Counted from the stretch's first letter, positions 16,110 through 28,446 are shown. The stretch is 64,000 bases of DNA from Nocardioides rubriscoriae (GCF_008087085.1 NZ_VIYJ01000002.1:607253-671252), one strand, 5' to 3'. The notes: generated from the sequence alone by a model not told the origin. A program made the numbers and translations.

Positions 16110-17105
16110 ATGACCACGACGACCCGCCAGATCCAGCTCACCGCCCGGCCCCAGGGCACCCCCACCCCGCAGGACTTCCGCACCGTCGAGGCGACCCTGC
16201 CCGACCTCGCTCCCGGCCAGGTGCTCGTGCGCAACACGTTCCTGTCCGTCGACCCCTACATGCGGGGCCGCATGAACGACACCAAGTCCTACGTGCCTCC
16301 TTACACGCTCGACGCGCCGATGGAGGGCGGCGCCGTCGGCGTCGTCGAGCAGTCGACGTCGCAGACGGTCCCGGTGGGCGCGACCGTGCTCCACATGGCC
16401 GGGTGGCGCGAGCACGCGGTGCTCGACGAGGCCGCGGCCCGGGTCGTCGACGTCGACGTCGCTCCGGCCTCGGCCTACCTCGGCGCGCTGGGCATGCCGG
16501 GCCTGACCGCCTGGGTGGGCCTGACCGCCATCGCCGGGCTGCGCGAGGGAGAGACCGTCTTCGTCTCCGGCGCCGCCGGTGCTGTCGGCTCCATGGTGGG
16601 CCAGCTGGCCCGCCGGCTCGGTGCGGGCAAGGTCATCGGGTCGGCCGGGTCGGCCGAGAAGGTCGCCTGGCTGGTCGACGACCTCGGCTACGACGCCGCC
16701 TTCGACTACCACCAGGGACCGGTCGCGGGACAGCTCGCCGAGCACGGCCCCGTCGACGTCTACTTCGACAACGTCGGAGGTGACCACCTCGAGGCGGCCA
16801 TCCTCCACATGGCCGACTTCGGCCGCCTGGCCCTGTGCGGGGCGATCGCCGGCTACGACACCCCCGTCCCCGGTCCGCGCAACCTGATGATGGCCATCTC
16901 CAAGCGCCTGACCCTGCGCGGCTTCATCGTCAGCGACCACGCCGACCTGGCCGGCGAGTTCTACCGCACGGTCGGGCCGTGGCTGGCCGACGGCGACATC
17001 AGCTACCGCGAGACCGTCCTCGACGGCCTCGACCGCACCGTCGAGGGCTTCCTCGGCCTCGCGACCGGCGCCAACACCGGCAAGATGCTCATCCGCGTGG
17101 GCTGA
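16110..17105 (+). CDS. Zinc-free MDR oxidoreductase (prostaglandin reductase/alkenal reductase type)
   Basis: 331 aa. The catalytic domain has FLSVDPYMRGRMND, the PTGR/LTB4-dehydrogenase signature, and the nucleotide domain has VSGAAGAVGSMVGQLARR (about 153-170), followed by the YFDNVGGDHLEAA block. No structural or catalytic zinc ligands are present, as expected. Relatives reduce the C=C of enals, enones or curcumin with NADPH, usually for detoxification. It is monocistronic, with a strong hairpin 16 bp after its stop. Confidence 0.9.
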   Translation: MTTTTRQIQLTARPQGTPTPQDFRTVEATLPDLAPGQVLVRNTFLSVDPYMRGRMNDTKSYVPPYTLDAPMEGGAVGVVEQSTSQTVPVGATVLHMAGWREHAVLDEAAARVVDVDVAPASAYLGALGMPGLTAWVGLTAIAGLREGETVFVSGAAGAVGSMVGQLARRLGAGKVIGSAGSAEKVAWLVDDLGYDAAFDYHQGPVAGQLAEHGPVDVYFDNVGGDHLEAAILHMADFGRLALCGAIAGYDTPVPGPRNLMMAISKRLTLRGFIVSDHADLAGEFYRTVGPWLADGDISYRETVLDGLDRTVEGFLGLATGANTGKMLIRVG

Positions 17106-17120
17106 ACGACGCGGCGTAGG

Positions 17121-17146
17121 CGCCGGGGCGGAGGCCCGCCCCGGCG
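17121..17146 (+). terminator. Strong GC hairpin after the reductase gene
   Basis: CGCCGGGGCGG (17121-17131), loop AGGC, CCGCCCCGGCG (17136-17146): a perfect 11-bp stem without a T run. This form is common for actinobacterial terminators. Confidence 0.6.
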
Positions 17147-17260
17147 CATCCTCCGTTCGGTCACTGCTGCCTGGTCACTCGCGACCACTCGCACCCGCGG
17201 ACGGGTGGAAGCCGCGGGTAGGGGGTCAATCCGGCGTGGGGCCGCGTCGAGATTCCCCAC

Positions 17261-17875
17261 ATGCGACACCCCCACGGCGCACGAAGCACCCGCACCCCCG
17301 GCACCGTCCGAGGAGTCCTGGGCGCCCTGCTCGCCCTCGTCGCGTTGCTCGCCCTGGTGGTCGCGACACCGTCGTCGTACGCCGCCCCGGCCCCGGCCGC
17401 CGCACCAACCACCAGTACCAGCACCGGCACCAGCACCAGCACCAAGGTGGTGGTCCGCCGCACGCTGCGCGTGGTGCTGCGACTGGTCAACGCCACGCGA
17501 GCGACCGGCTACACGTGCGGCGACACGTTCTACCCCGCGGTCCGACCGGTGCGCCTGGACCGCAAGCTCAACCGGGCCGCTGCCAGGTTCGCCCGCCTCC
17601 TGGCCAAGCGCGACTTCTTCGCCCACGAGTCGCCCGACGGGTCGGGCCCGGGCGACCGGATCACGGCTGCGCGCTACCGCTGGCAGGCCTACGGCGAGAA
17701 CATCGCCGCCGGCTACGAGACCGCCGCGGCGGTCGTCCAGGGCTGGCTCGACAGCCCCGGCCACTGCGTCAACCTGATGAACGGCACCTACACCGAGGTG
17801 GGGCTCGGCCACGCCTACCGCGCCGACTCCGACTACGGCGACTACTGGGTCCAGGACTTCGCTCGCCCGCGGTAG
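17261..17875 (+). CDS. Secreted CAP-domain (SCP/PR-1-like) protein
   Basis: 204 aa with a signal peptide (residues 1-42) and a Ser/Thr-rich linker (TSTSTGTSTSTK). The CAP domain (about 70-204) shows DFFAHESPDG, GENIAAGYETAAAVVQGWLD and SPGHCVNLMN, the three standard CAP blocks with the His and Glu residues of the cavity. Bacterial CAP proteins are extracellular and their biochemical role is mostly unknown. Cys77 and the Cys in SPGHC may form a disulfide. It is monocistronic. Confidence 0.9.
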   Translation: MRHPHGARSTRTPGTVRGVLGALLALVALLALVVATPSSYAAPAPAAAPTTSTSTGTSTSTKVVVRRTLRVVLRLVNATRATGYTCGDTFYPAVRPVRLDRKLNRAAARFARLLAKRDFFAHESPDGSGPGDRITAARYRWQAYGENIAAGYETAAAVVQGWLDSPGHCVNLMNGTYTEVGLGHAYRADSDYGDYWVQDFARPR

Positions 17876-17925
17876 TGCCGCGGGGCCCGCGGGGCCCGTG
17901 CGGCCCCGCCCCGTGGGTCGGCTCC

Positions 17926-17931
17926 TAGGCT
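17926..17931 (+). promoter_or_regulatory. -10 element of a leaderless pepN promoter
   Basis: TAGGCT lies 7 nt before the ATG at 17939. There is no ribosome site. Confidence 0.5.
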
Positions 17932-17938
17932 GGGCCAC

Positions 17939-20409
<2,471 letters not shown>

Positions 20410-20413
<4 letters not shown>

Positions 20414-21210
20414 AGGCGCGCCGGCCCGGCCCGTCGGTGCGGGTGCGGGTGCGCGAGGGCGACCGCGAGCGCGAGGACCGCGTCATCACCGAGGAGCCCC
20501 TGGAGATCAGGCTGCAGTGGCCCGGCGCCGACGCGCGCCGGGTGTGGGTGACGATGCGGACCCCCGGGCACGACTTCGAGCTCGCGGCCGGATGGGTGGT
20601 GCACGAGGGCCTCGCCCCGGCCGTGCGCGGCGTCGCCTACTGCACCGACACCACGCTGGCCCCCGAGCAGGAGTTCAACGTCGTCACGGTGACGCTCGAA
20701 GCCCCACCGGCCGCGGTCCCCCACCAGCACGAGGCCATCTCGGCCGGTTCGTCGGCCTGCGGGGTCTGCGGGTCCGACAGCGTGAGCAGCGCCCTGGCCA
20801 CCACCGGTCCGAGGTGGAGCGGACCGCTGCCCGAGCCCGACGTCGTACGCCGTCTGCCCGACGCGCTGCGTCCCCACCAGAAGCTGTTCGACCGCACCGG
20901 CGGGGTCCACGCCGCCGGCCTCGCGACCGCCGACGGCGAGGTGCTCGTCGTGCGTGAGGACGTCGGGCGCCACAACGCCGTCGACAAGGTCACCGGTGCC
21001 CGTCTGCTGGCCGGTGAGCAGGCGGCAGGGTCGTGCCTGGTGGTGAGCGGCCGGGCCGGGTTCGAGCTCGTGCAGAAGGCCGTCACCGTCGGCACCGGCG
21101 CCCTGGTGGCCGTGGGAGCGCCCACCAGCCTCGCCGTCGACCTCGCTACCCGGGCCGGGCTCGTGCTCTACGGGTTCACCTCGTCGCAACGGGCGGTCCG
21201 CTACGCCTGA
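20410..21210 (+). CDS. fdhD: Formate dehydrogenase accessory sulfurtransferase FdhD
   Basis: 266 aa from a GTG overlapping the pepN stop. FdhD passes sulfur from IscS to the molybdenum/tungsten bis-MGD cofactor of formate dehydrogenase. The signature SSACGVCG with the catalytic pair C117 and C120 is intact, as is REDVGRHNAVDKVTGARLL. The N-terminus is slightly longer and basic. No formate dehydrogenase gene lies in this window, so the client enzyme must be encoded elsewhere. Confidence 0.95.
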
Positions 21211-21213
21211 GCC

Positions 21214-21230
21214 CCCGCGGGACCCGCGGG
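21214..21230 (+). terminator. Short GC hairpin after fdhD
   Basis: CCCGCGG (21214-21220), loop GAC, CCGCGGG (21224-21230). It lies 3 bp after the fdhD stop and ahead of the sbcD promoter, and lacks a T run. Confidence 0.5.
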
Positions 21231-21322
21231 ACCCTCGGGAACCGGGCGCCGAGTGAGGCACTCCGCGAGGCGCGTCCCGGCCCCGACGGCGCGTGCTCCG
21301 AGGTGTTGTCGGTGATCACCCC

Positions 21323-21328
21323 TAGCGT
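21323..21328 (+). promoter_or_regulatory. -10 element of a leaderless sbcDC promoter
   Basis: TAGCGT lies 7 nt before the sbcD ATG at 21336, with no ribosome site. Confidence 0.5.
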
Positions 21329-21335
21329 TCGAGCC

Positions 21336-22514
21336 ATGCGCATCCTGCACACCTCCGACTGGCACCTCGGCCGGTCGTTCCACCGTGAGGGGATGCTCGG
21401 TCACCAGGCCGCCTGGGTCGACCACCTGCTCGAGGTCGTCGCCTCCGAGCGCGTCGACCTGGTCGTGGTGGCCGGCGACGTCTACGACCGGGCGTTGCCC
21501 CCGGTCGACGCCGTACGCCTCGCCGACGACACGCTCGTGCGCCTGGCCCGCTCACGCGCCGCGGTGGTCCTCACCAGCGGCAACCACGACTCCGCCCAGC
21601 GCCTCGGCTTCTCCTCCCGCCTCATCGACGCCGCCGGCATCCACCTGCGCACCGACCTCACCGAGGTCGGCACCCCGGTCCTGCTCCACGACGTGCACGG
21701 TCCCGTCGCCGCGCACGGCCTGCCCTACCTCGACCCGCACGCGGTGGCCGAGCCGTGGTCGCTGCCCCAGCGCTCCCACGAGGCCGCCCTGGCCGAGGCC
21801 ATGACCCGGGTCCGGCGCGACCTCGCGGGCCGTCGCGGCACCCGCTCGGTGGTCCTGGCCCACGCGTTCGTCGCGGGGGCCCAGCCCTCCGACTCCGAGC
21901 GCGACATCACCGTCGGCGGGGTCTCCCGCGTCCCCACGAGCGTGTTCGACGGCGCCGACTACGTCGCGCTCGGCCACCTGCACGGACCGCACGTGCTGTC
22001 CGACCGGGTGCGCTACAGCGGCTCCCCCCTGGCCTACTCGTTCTCCGAGGCCGCGCACCGCAAGGGCTCCTGGCTGATCGACCTGGGCGCGCGCGGCGAG
22101 GTCCACGCGTCGTGGATCGAGGCACCCGTGCCCCGCCCGCTGGCCCGGCTGCGCGGCACGCTCGAGGAGCTGCTGGCCGACCCGGCCCACACCTGGGCCG
22201 AGGGTGCGTGGGTCGAGGCGACCCTGACCGATCCCGGGCGCCCGCTGCAAGCCATGGAGCGGTTGCGCCGGCGCTTCCCGCACGCCCTGGTCCTGTCCTT
22301 CGCCGGGTCCCGACCCGCCCTGGGGGCCCGACCGGCGTCGCCGACCCGGTCGCGGCGCGACCACGAGGTCGCCCACGAGTTCCTCGTCGAGCTGCGCGGC
22401 GCCGAGCCCGACCCGGCCGAGGTCGAGCTGCTCTACCGCGCGGTCGACGCCTGCTGCGACGACCCCGAGGTCGACACCCTGGTCCGCGACCCCGACCAGG
22501 TGGCGGTCCGGTGA
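21336..22514 (+). CDS. sbcD: Exonuclease subunit SbcD
   Basis: 392 aa. Mre11-type nuclease: HTSDWHLGRSF, VVAGDVYDRA, TSGNHDSAQR, VLAHAF and ALGHLHGPH carry the metal-binding Asp, Asn and His residues in the usual order. With SbcC it forms a nuclease that cuts hairpins and processes double-strand break ends. The C-terminal region (about 270-392) is the SbcC-binding/capping part. It is coupled to sbcC by a GTGA overlap. Length is normal for the family. Confidence 0.95.
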   Translation: MRILHTSDWHLGRSFHREGMLGHQAAWVDHLLEVVASERVDLVVVAGDVYDRALPPVDAVRLADDTLVRLARSRAAVVLTSGNHDSAQRLGFSSRLIDAAGIHLRTDLTEVGTPVLLHDVHGPVAAHGLPYLDPHAVAEPWSLPQRSHEAALAEAMTRVRRDLAGRRGTRSVVLAHAFVAGAQPSDSERDITVGGVSRVPTSVFDGADYVALGHLHGPHVLSDRVRYSGSPLAYSFSEAAHRKGSWLIDLGARGEVHASWIEAPVPRPLARLRGTLEELLADPAHTWAEGAWVEATLTDPGRPLQAMERLRRRFPHALVLSFAGSRPALGARPASPTRSRRDHEVAHEFLVELRGAEPDPAEVELLYRAVDACCDDPEVDTLVRDPDQVAVR

Positions 22515-25504
22515 GGCTGCACCAGCTGCGCGTGCAGGCCTTCGGCCCGTTCGCCACGTCGACCTCCGTCGACTTCGACGAGCTGTCCGAGGCCGGGCTC
22601 TTCCTGCTGTCCGGCGCCACCGGCGCCGGCAAGACCAGCGTCCTCGACGCCGTCTGCTTCGCCCTCTACGGCGACGTGCCGGGCGACCGCAGCAGCGCCA
22701 AGCGGCTGCGCTGCGACCAGGCACCGCCCGGGCTCCCGCCCGAGGTCGAGCTCGAGGCGACCTTGTCCGGACGACGGTTCCGCCTGGTCCGGTCCCCGGC
22801 CTGGGAGCGACCCAAGAAGCGCGGCACCGGCACCACGACCGAGCCCGCGAAGGTGAGCGTCTCCGAGCTGGTCGACGGCACCTGGGTGCCGCTGTCGAGC
22901 CGCCTCGACGAGGCCGGCGACCTCGTCACGCGCGTGCTCGGGCTGACCCAGACCCAGTTCACCCAGGTGGCGATGCTGCCGCAGGGCAAGTTCCAGACCT
23001 TCCTGCGCGCCCGCTCCGACGACCGTCACCGGCTGCTCCAGCAGCTCTTCCGCACCGGGCGCTTCGAGGCCGTCGAGCGCTGGCTGGTCGAGCGTCGCCA
23101 ACAGCTCGGGCGCGACGACGCCCGCCACCACGAGCGGGTCGCCGACGTCGTCAGTCGCGCCACCGAGGTCGCGGCCACGCCGTTGCCCGAGTCCTTCGAC
23201 CTCCACGCGCTCGGCCAGCCCGCCGTCGACGGCACGCTGCGCGCCTGGGTGGCCGAGGCCCACGCCGCCAGCCAGGTCGCGGCTGACACCTCACGACGCC
23301 GAGCGGAGTCCTCGACCCTCGAGGAGGAGGGCCTGCGCACGGCCCTCGAGCAGACGCGCGCCGAGGTGGCCCGCCGACAGCGTCTCGAGGTCGCGCGACG
23401 TGAGCGGTCCGGGCTCGACGCCCGCGCCGACGCCCACGCCGACGACGTCGCGCGCCTCGACGCCGCCCGGCGGGCCGCGACGGTCGTGCCGTGGCTGCGA
23501 CTGGCCCGGTCCGCCGACGCCCGCGTCGTGTCGGCCCTGGGGCGCGCTCGTGACGCCGAGCGCGCGCTGCGCGCCCACCTGCCCGACCTCGGGCCCGACC
23601 TCGACCCCGGCGACCTTCGCGACCTGGCCCACCGGGCGGCCGAGGCCGCCGCCGCCGCCCGGGCCCTGCGTCCCCGGGCCGAGGCACTGGCGAAGGTCGA
23701 CGACCGCGTGCACGCGCTCGAGCGGCGCCGCCGGAGCCTGGCGACCGAGCTGGCCGAGGTGCAGCGGGCCCACGCCACCCGTCCGGCCGAGGCCGAGGAG
23801 CTGCGCGCCGAGGTGCTCGGCGTCCAGCACCTCGCCTCGAGCGTCGACGCGCTCACGGTCCTGGCCCAGGACGCCCGCGGTCGTCTCGACGCCCACGAGC
23901 AGGCGGTGACCCTGCGCGCGCGGCGCGACGAGGCGCGCGAGCGCTGGTTGCGAGCCCGCGAGCACACCCTGAGAGCCAAGGACACCCTGGTCAGCGTGCA
24001 GCTCGCCCGGGTCGACGGCATGGCCGCCGAGCTCGCGTGCGCCATCGCGGTCGGTGGCTGCTGCCCCGTGTGCGGCTCAGCCGAGCACCCGTCGCTGGCC
24101 CACCCGGCGCCGGGCGCCCCCGACGCCGCCACCGAGAAGGCCGCACGCCAGGACGTCGGTGACGCCGAGGTCGTCGAGCACGCCCTCGACCAGCAGGTCC
24201 GCGACCTCGAGCGCACCCTGGCGGCGGCGACCGCGCGGGCCGGTGACCTCGACGCCGAGACCCTGGTCGAGCGCTTGGCCGGCCACCAGACCGCCCTGGC
24301 CGACGCCCATCGCGCGGCGGGCCGGCTGCCCGACCTCGAGGCCCGCCTGGGTTCGCTCGAGGCCCAGGTCGACCACCTCAACGCCCGCCTGACCGGCCTG
24401 ATGGCCCAGGAGGCCGGGCTCGACGCCGAGCACGCCGCCGCGCTCGCCGACGGCGCCGGGCTGCGCGACGAGCTCGCCACCCTGGGCGCAGCCGACCTCC
24501 GCGACCTCGACACCCTCGCCGCCGCCCACCGACGCACCACCGAGCTCTGTGCCGACGCACTGCGCACCCGTACCGACGCCGACGAGGCCGCACAGGCCGC
24601 AGCCCACGCCCACCAGGCCCTGACCGACGCCGCGTCGGAGGCCGGCTTCCCCGGGGTCGAGCAGGCGCAGACCGCCGTCCTCGACCCGTCGCTGCTCCAG
24701 CAGCTCGCCGACACCGTCGCCCACCACGAGCAGCGGCTCGCCGCGGTCACCGAGGTGCTGCGCGAGGCCGGACCCGACGACACCGGTCCCCTGCCTGACC
24801 TCGCGGCCGCCCTCACCGCGCACGAGACCGCCGTCGCCGCGTCGCGCCGTGCGGCGGCCGACGCCGAGGTCCACCGCAGCCGCGCCACCCGGCTGGCCGA
24901 CCTCCTCGGCGAGCTCGACGACGCGCTCGCGGTGTGGACCCCGCTGCGACACGACCTCGACGTCGCGACCCGGCTCGCGGCCTTCGTCGAGGGGCGCTCG
25001 ACCGACAACCTGCTGCGGATGCGGCTGTCGGCTTTCGTGCTGGCCTACCGCCTCAGCCAGGTGGTCGACGCCGCCAACGAGCGCCTGGCCCGGATGAGCG
25101 ACCAGCGCTACTCCCTCGAGCACTCCGGACGCCGCGGCGCCGGCGAGACGCGGGGCGGCCTGAGCCTGCTGGTCCGCGACGACTGGTCCGGCGAGTCACG
25201 CGACCCCGCCACCCTGTCCGGCGGCGAGACCTTCGTGGTCTCGCTGGCCCTGGCCCTGGGGCTGGCCGACGTCATCGCCCACGAGGCGGGGGGCGCCTGG
25301 CTCGACACCCTCTTCGTCGACGAAGGGTTCGGCTCCCTCGACGCCGACACCCTCGACGACGTGATGGACACCCTCGACTCCCTGCGCGACGGCGGCCGCG
25401 TGGTCGGGGTGGTCAGCCACGTCGCCGAGATGCGCGATCGCATCCCCACCCAGCTCGTCGTCACCAAGGCCCGCCAGGGCTCGTCGGTCTCGCTGCGCCG
25501 CTGA
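22511..25504 (+). CDS. sbcC: Exonuclease subunit SbcC (SMC-like ATPase)
   Basis: 997 aa from a GTG in the sbcD stop. The N-terminal ATPase lobe has Walker A SGATGAGKTSVLD and the Q loop near LPQGKFQTFL. Two long coiled-coil arms flank the zinc hook CPVC (C518 and C521). The C-terminal lobe has LSGGETFVVSLALALG and Walker B DTLFVDEGFGSLD. It holds DNA ends and powers SbcD. The arms are unusually rich in Ala, Arg and Asp, fitting the GC bias. Confidence 0.95.
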   Translation: MRLHQLRVQAFGPFATSTSVDFDELSEAGLFLLSGATGAGKTSVLDAVCFALYGDVPGDRSSAKRLRCDQAPPGLPPEVELEATLSGRRFRLVRSPAWERPKKRGTGTTTEPAKVSVSELVDGTWVPLSSRLDEAGDLVTRVLGLTQTQFTQVAMLPQGKFQTFLRARSDDRHRLLQQLFRTGRFEAVERWLVERRQQLGRDDARHHERVADVVSRATEVAATPLPESFDLHALGQPAVDGTLRAWVAEAHAASQVAADTSRRRAESSTLEEEGLRTALEQTRAEVARRQRLEVARRERSGLDARADAHADDVARLDAARRAATVVPWLRLARSADARVVSALGRARDAERALRAHLPDLGPDLDPGDLRDLAHRAAEAAAAARALRPRAEALAKVDDRVHALERRRRSLATELAEVQRAHATRPAEAEELRAEVLGVQHLASSVDALTVLAQDARGRLDAHEQAVTLRARRDEARERWLRAREHTLRAKDTLVSVQLARVDGMAAELACAIAVGGCCPVCGSAEHPSLAHPAPGAPDAATEKAARQDVGDAEVVEHALDQQVRDLERTLAAATARAGDLDAETLVERLAGHQTALADAHRAAGRLPDLEARLGSLEAQVDHLNARLTGLMAQEAGLDAEHAAALADGAGLRDELATLGAADLRDLDTLAAAHRRTTELCADALRTRTDADEAAQAAAHAHQALTDAASEAGFPGVEQAQTAVLDPSLLQQLADTVAHHEQRLAAVTEVLREAGPDDTGPLPDLAAALTAHETAVAASRRAAADAEVHRSRATRLADLLGELDDALAVWTPLRHDLDVATRLAAFVEGRSTDNLLRMRLSAFVLAYRLSQVVDAANERLARMSDQRYSLEHSGRRGAGETRGGLSLLVRDDWSGESRDPATLSGGETFVVSLALALGLADVIAHEAGGAWLDTLFVDEGFGSLDADTLDDVMDTLDSLRDGGRVVGVVSHVAEMRDRIPTQLVVTKARQGSSVSLRR

Positions 25505-25516
25505 GCCCGTGCTCGT

Positions 25517-26050
25517 TCAGCCGGCGTCGAGCGCCGCGACGAGGGCCTCGTTGAAGGCCGGCAGGTCGTCGGGGTTGCGGCTGGTGATCAGGTTGCCGTC
25601 GACGACGACCTCCTCGTCCTTCCAGCTGCCGCCGGCGTTGCGGATGTCGGTCTGCAGGCTCGGCCACGACGCGAGGGTGCGTCCGGTCAGCACGTCGGCC
25701 TCGACGAGGGTCCAGGCCGCGTGGCAGATGGCCGCCACCGGGCGCCCCGACTCCACGAAGCTCCGTACGAAGTCGACGGCGTCGTCGTCGAGGCGCAGCG
25801 CGTCGGGGTTGGCGACCCCGCCGGGCAGCACCAGGGCCGCGTAGTCGTCGACGTCGGCGTCGGCGACCACCAGGTCGACGGCCTGCGAGCCCACCTTGTC
25901 GAGGTGGTCGAACAGCACGGCCTCGCCCGGCTCGAGCGACAGCAGCACCGGCTCGTAGCCGGCCTCCTGCACCGCGGCCCAGGGCTCGGTGAGCTCGACC
26001 CTCTCGATGCCCTCGTTGGCGGTCAGGAACGCGATCTTCGTGGTGGCCAT
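25517..26050 (-). CDS. DJ-1/PfpI family protein
   Basis: 177 aa. The nucleophile elbow AAICHAAW places the conserved Cys at 109, followed by His110, and the LPGG and NPDDLPAF segments are typical of the PfpI/YhbO subgroup. Members are described as general stress proteins, glyoxalases or deglycases; the activity is debated. It is cytoplasmic and monocistronic, converging on sbcC with only 12 bp between stops. Confidence 0.9.
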   Translation of the reverse strand: MATTKIAFLTANEGIERVELTEPWAAVQEAGYEPVLLSLEPGEAVLFDHLDKVGSQAVDLVVADADVDDYAALVLPGGVANPDALRLDDDAVDFVRSFVESGRPVAAICHAAWTLVEADVLTGRTLASWPSLQTDIRNAGGSWKDEEVVVDGNLITSRNPDDLPAFNEALVAALDAG

Positions 26051-26122
26051 GTCTCGACGGTAGGTCGGCCGGGCGTGGCGGCCTCCGCCCGGTGGGGTGA
26101 CTTCGCGAGACGGCGGCCGGGC

Positions 26123-26845
26123 TCAGGCGAAGGAGCGCCAGGAGGAGACGTCGAGGCCCCAGTCGTCGGCGAGCCGGGCGAGCTGGGGGCGGTAGAGGAC
26201 CTGGAGCGACTCGCGCAGCCCGGGGGTCCAGTCCCAGTCGGCGCGCGACGACGACCCGGAGGCCTCCTCGACGCCGCTCAGCGGCACCGGGTCGAGCCCG
26301 AGCACGCCCCAGAGCCGGTCGATCGTGGCCTGCGGGTCGAGCCGGACCGACTCGAACACCATCACGTGCATCCGCTCGCGCCCGACGGCCGCGGCCCACA
26401 CGTCGAGCTGGTCGGCGTACATGCCGGTCCAGGTCTGCACGGTGATCGGCACGGGGTAGGGCCACGGCGGGGCCTTGCCGGACTGCTCACGGGTCGCGGC
26501 GAGCCGCATCGCGGAGCGGAAGCGCTCCACCGGGTCGCGCAGCACCACCAGCACCGGCACGTCGGGCAGCAGCCGGGCCGCGATCGCGGGCGTCGAGGCG
26601 TGGCGCAGGTACTGCGGGGTCCAGTCGCCGCGGCGGATCCCGTCGGCGGGGAAGAGCCCGAGGTAGTCCTCGGCCGGCAGGCGGCCATCGCCGACCTTCT
26701 GCAGCAGGTGCTGCTCCTTCTTGCCGTTGGTGCCGAGCCCGACCTGCGGGTGCTGCACCAGCAGGTCGGTCAACCACGTGGTGCCGCTGCGCTGGGCGCC
26801 GATGCCGAGCCACGACGGACCGCTCTGCTGTGACCGTGCAACCAT
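26123..26845 (-). CDS. Sulfotransferase domain protein
   Basis: 240 aa. The PAPS 5'-phosphosulfate loop GAQRSGTTWL is at residues 16-25, and the 3'-phosphate site RDPVERFRSAMR follows VLVVLRD. These match the sulfotransferase family that moves sulfate from PAPS to carbohydrate or lipid hydroxyl groups. No signal peptide or membrane anchor is present, so it is cytoplasmic. It is divergent from tldD with 38 bp between starts. Acceptor unknown. Confidence 0.85.
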   Translation of the reverse strand: MVARSQQSGPSWLGIGAQRSGTTWLTDLLVQHPQVGLGTNGKKEQHLLQKVGDGRLPAEDYLGLFPADGIRRGDWTPQYLRHASTPAIAARLLPDVPVLVVLRDPVERFRSAMRLAATREQSGKAPPWPYPVPITVQTWTGMYADQLDVWAAAVGRERMHVMVFESVRLDPQATIDRLWGVLGLDPVPLSGVEEASGSSSRADWDWTPGLRESLQVLYRPQLARLADDWGLDVSSWRSFA

Positions 26846-26870
26846 GTCGCAGACCCTAGTGCGATGCGGA

Positions 26871-26876
26871 TAGGTT
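26871..26876 (+). promoter_or_regulatory. -10 element of a leaderless tldDE promoter
   Basis: TAGGTT lies 7 nt before the tldD ATG at 26884. Confidence 0.5.
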
Positions 26877-26883
26877 CCCGACC

Positions 26884-28446
26884 ATGAGTGGTCTCGACCC
26901 GACCTTCACCGCGCTGCCCTACCGGGCGCTCGGCGATGCCGCCCTGTCCCGAGCCCGCGAGCTCGGGGTGACCCACGCTGACTTCCGGTTCGAGCGGGTG
27001 CGCTACCAGAACGTCCGGGTGCGCGACGGAGCCCTGCAGGGCGCCAGCGACTCCGAGGACCTCGGCTTCGCGGTCCGGGTGATCCACCGCGGGTCCTGGG
27101 GGTTCGCCTCCGGGGTGGTCCTCACCCCCGACGAGGCGGTGCGCGTGGCCGAGACGGCCGTCGCCGTCGCCACCGTGGCGGCGGGCATGACGCGCAGGCC
27201 GGTCGAGATCGCGGCCGAACCGGTCTACGACGATGTCACCTGGGTCAGCGCCTACGAGCTCAACCCGCTGGAGGTGCCGACGGCCGACAAGGTCGCGGTG
27301 CTCGTCGACTGGACCGAGCGGCTGCGCACCGGTGCCGCGGTCGACCACGCGACGGCGTACGTCCAGCAGGTGCAGGAGAACAAGTACTACGCCGACCTCG
27401 CCGGCACCCGCACCACCCAGCAGCGCGTGCGCCTGCAGCCGGGCTTCGAGGCGATGGGCGCGGGCGCCGACACGTTCGACTCGATGGCGAGCATCGCCCC
27501 GCCCGTCGGCCGCGGCTGGGAGTACGTCGTGGGGTCGTCCGGGTCGTCGGGGCAGGGTGCCTGGGACTGGGACGCCGAGATCGACGAGGTGCCCGAGCTG
27601 CTCGCCGAGAAGCTCAAGGCCCCCAGCGTCGAGGCCGGCACCTACGACCTGGTGATCCACCCGAGCAACCTGTGGCTGACGATCCATGAGTCGATCGGGC
27701 ACGCCACCGAGCTCGACCGGGCCCTGGGCTACGAGGCCAACTACGCCGGCACGTCGTTCGCCACGATCGACAAGCTCGGGGTGCTGCAGTACGGCTCGTC
27801 GGTCATGAACGTCACCGGTGACCGCACCGTCGAGCACGGCCTGGCCACCACCGGCTACGACGACGAGGGCGTCCGGACGCAGACCTGGGACATCGTGCGC
27901 GACGGCGTGCTGGTCGGCTACCAGCTGGACCGTCCCATGGCCGTGATGCTCCCGGAGCTCGCTGTGTCCGACGGCAGGGGGCTCGACTACCGGGGCCGCT
28001 CCAACGGCTGCGCCTATGCCGACTCCCCCGGCCACATCCCGATCCAGCGGATGGCCAACGTGTCGCTGCAGCCCGACCCCGACCCGGCCGGCCCGAGCAC
28101 CGACGACCTCATCGGTCGCGTCGAGCGCGGCCTCTACGTCGTGGGCGACAAGTCGTGGAGCATCGACATGCAGCGCTTCAACTTCCAGTTCACCGGGCAG
28201 CGGTTCTACACGATCAAGGACGGCGAGCTCGTCGGCCAGGTCCGCGACGTCGCCTACCAGGCGACGACCACCGACTTCTGGGGCTCCATGGAGGCCGTCG
28301 GCAACCGCGACACCTGGGTCCTCGGCGGTGCGTTCAACTGCGGCAAGGCCCAGCCGGGGCAGGTCGCGGCCGTCAGCCACGGCTGCCCCACGTCGCTGTT
28401 CCGCGACGTCCGGATCCTCAACACCCTCGAGGAGGGCGGCGCATGA
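26884..28446 (+). CDS. tldD: TldD-family metallopeptidase
   Basis: 520 aa. The zinc motif HESIGH (HExxxH) is at 268-273 and the third ligand is Cys501 in SHGCP near the C-terminus. TldD/TldE form a heterodimeric protease that degrades unfolded peptides and trims ribosomal peptide precursors such as microcin B17; CcdA antitoxin is another known target. Only TldD carries the zinc. It overlaps tldE by ATGA. The sequence belongs to the longer, actinobacterial/archaeal-type branch with less conserved flanks than E. coli TldD. Confidence 0.9.
   Translation: MSGLDPTFTALPYRALGDAALSRARELGVTHADFRFERVRYQNVRVRDGALQGASDSEDLGFAVRVIHRGSWGFASGVVLTPDEAVRVAETAVAVATVAAGMTRRPVEIAAEPVYDDVTWVSAYELNPLEVPTADKVAVLVDWTERLRTGAAVDHATAYVQQVQENKYYADLAGTRTTQQRVRLQPGFEAMGAGADTFDSMASIAPPVGRGWEYVVGSSGSSGQGAWDWDAEIDEVPELLAEKLKAPSVEAGTYDLVIHPSNLWLTIHESIGHATELDRALGYEANYAGTSFATIDKLGVLQYGSSVMNVTGDRTVEHGLATTGYDDEGVRTQTWDIVRDGVLVGYQLDRPMAVMLPELAVSDGRGLDYRGRSNGCAYADSPGHIPIQRMANVSLQPDPDPAGPSTDDLIGRVERGLYVVGDKSWSIDMQRFNFQFTGQRFYTIKDGELVGQVRDVAYQATTTDFWGSMEAVGNRDTWVLGGAFNCGKAQPGQVAAVSHGCPTSLFRDVRILNTLEEGGA

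Noticed and set aside
23026..25008. Long open frame on the strand opposite sbcC
   Set aside because: It is a by-product of GC-rich third positions in sbcC, is Arg/Ser/Ala-rich and matches nothing.
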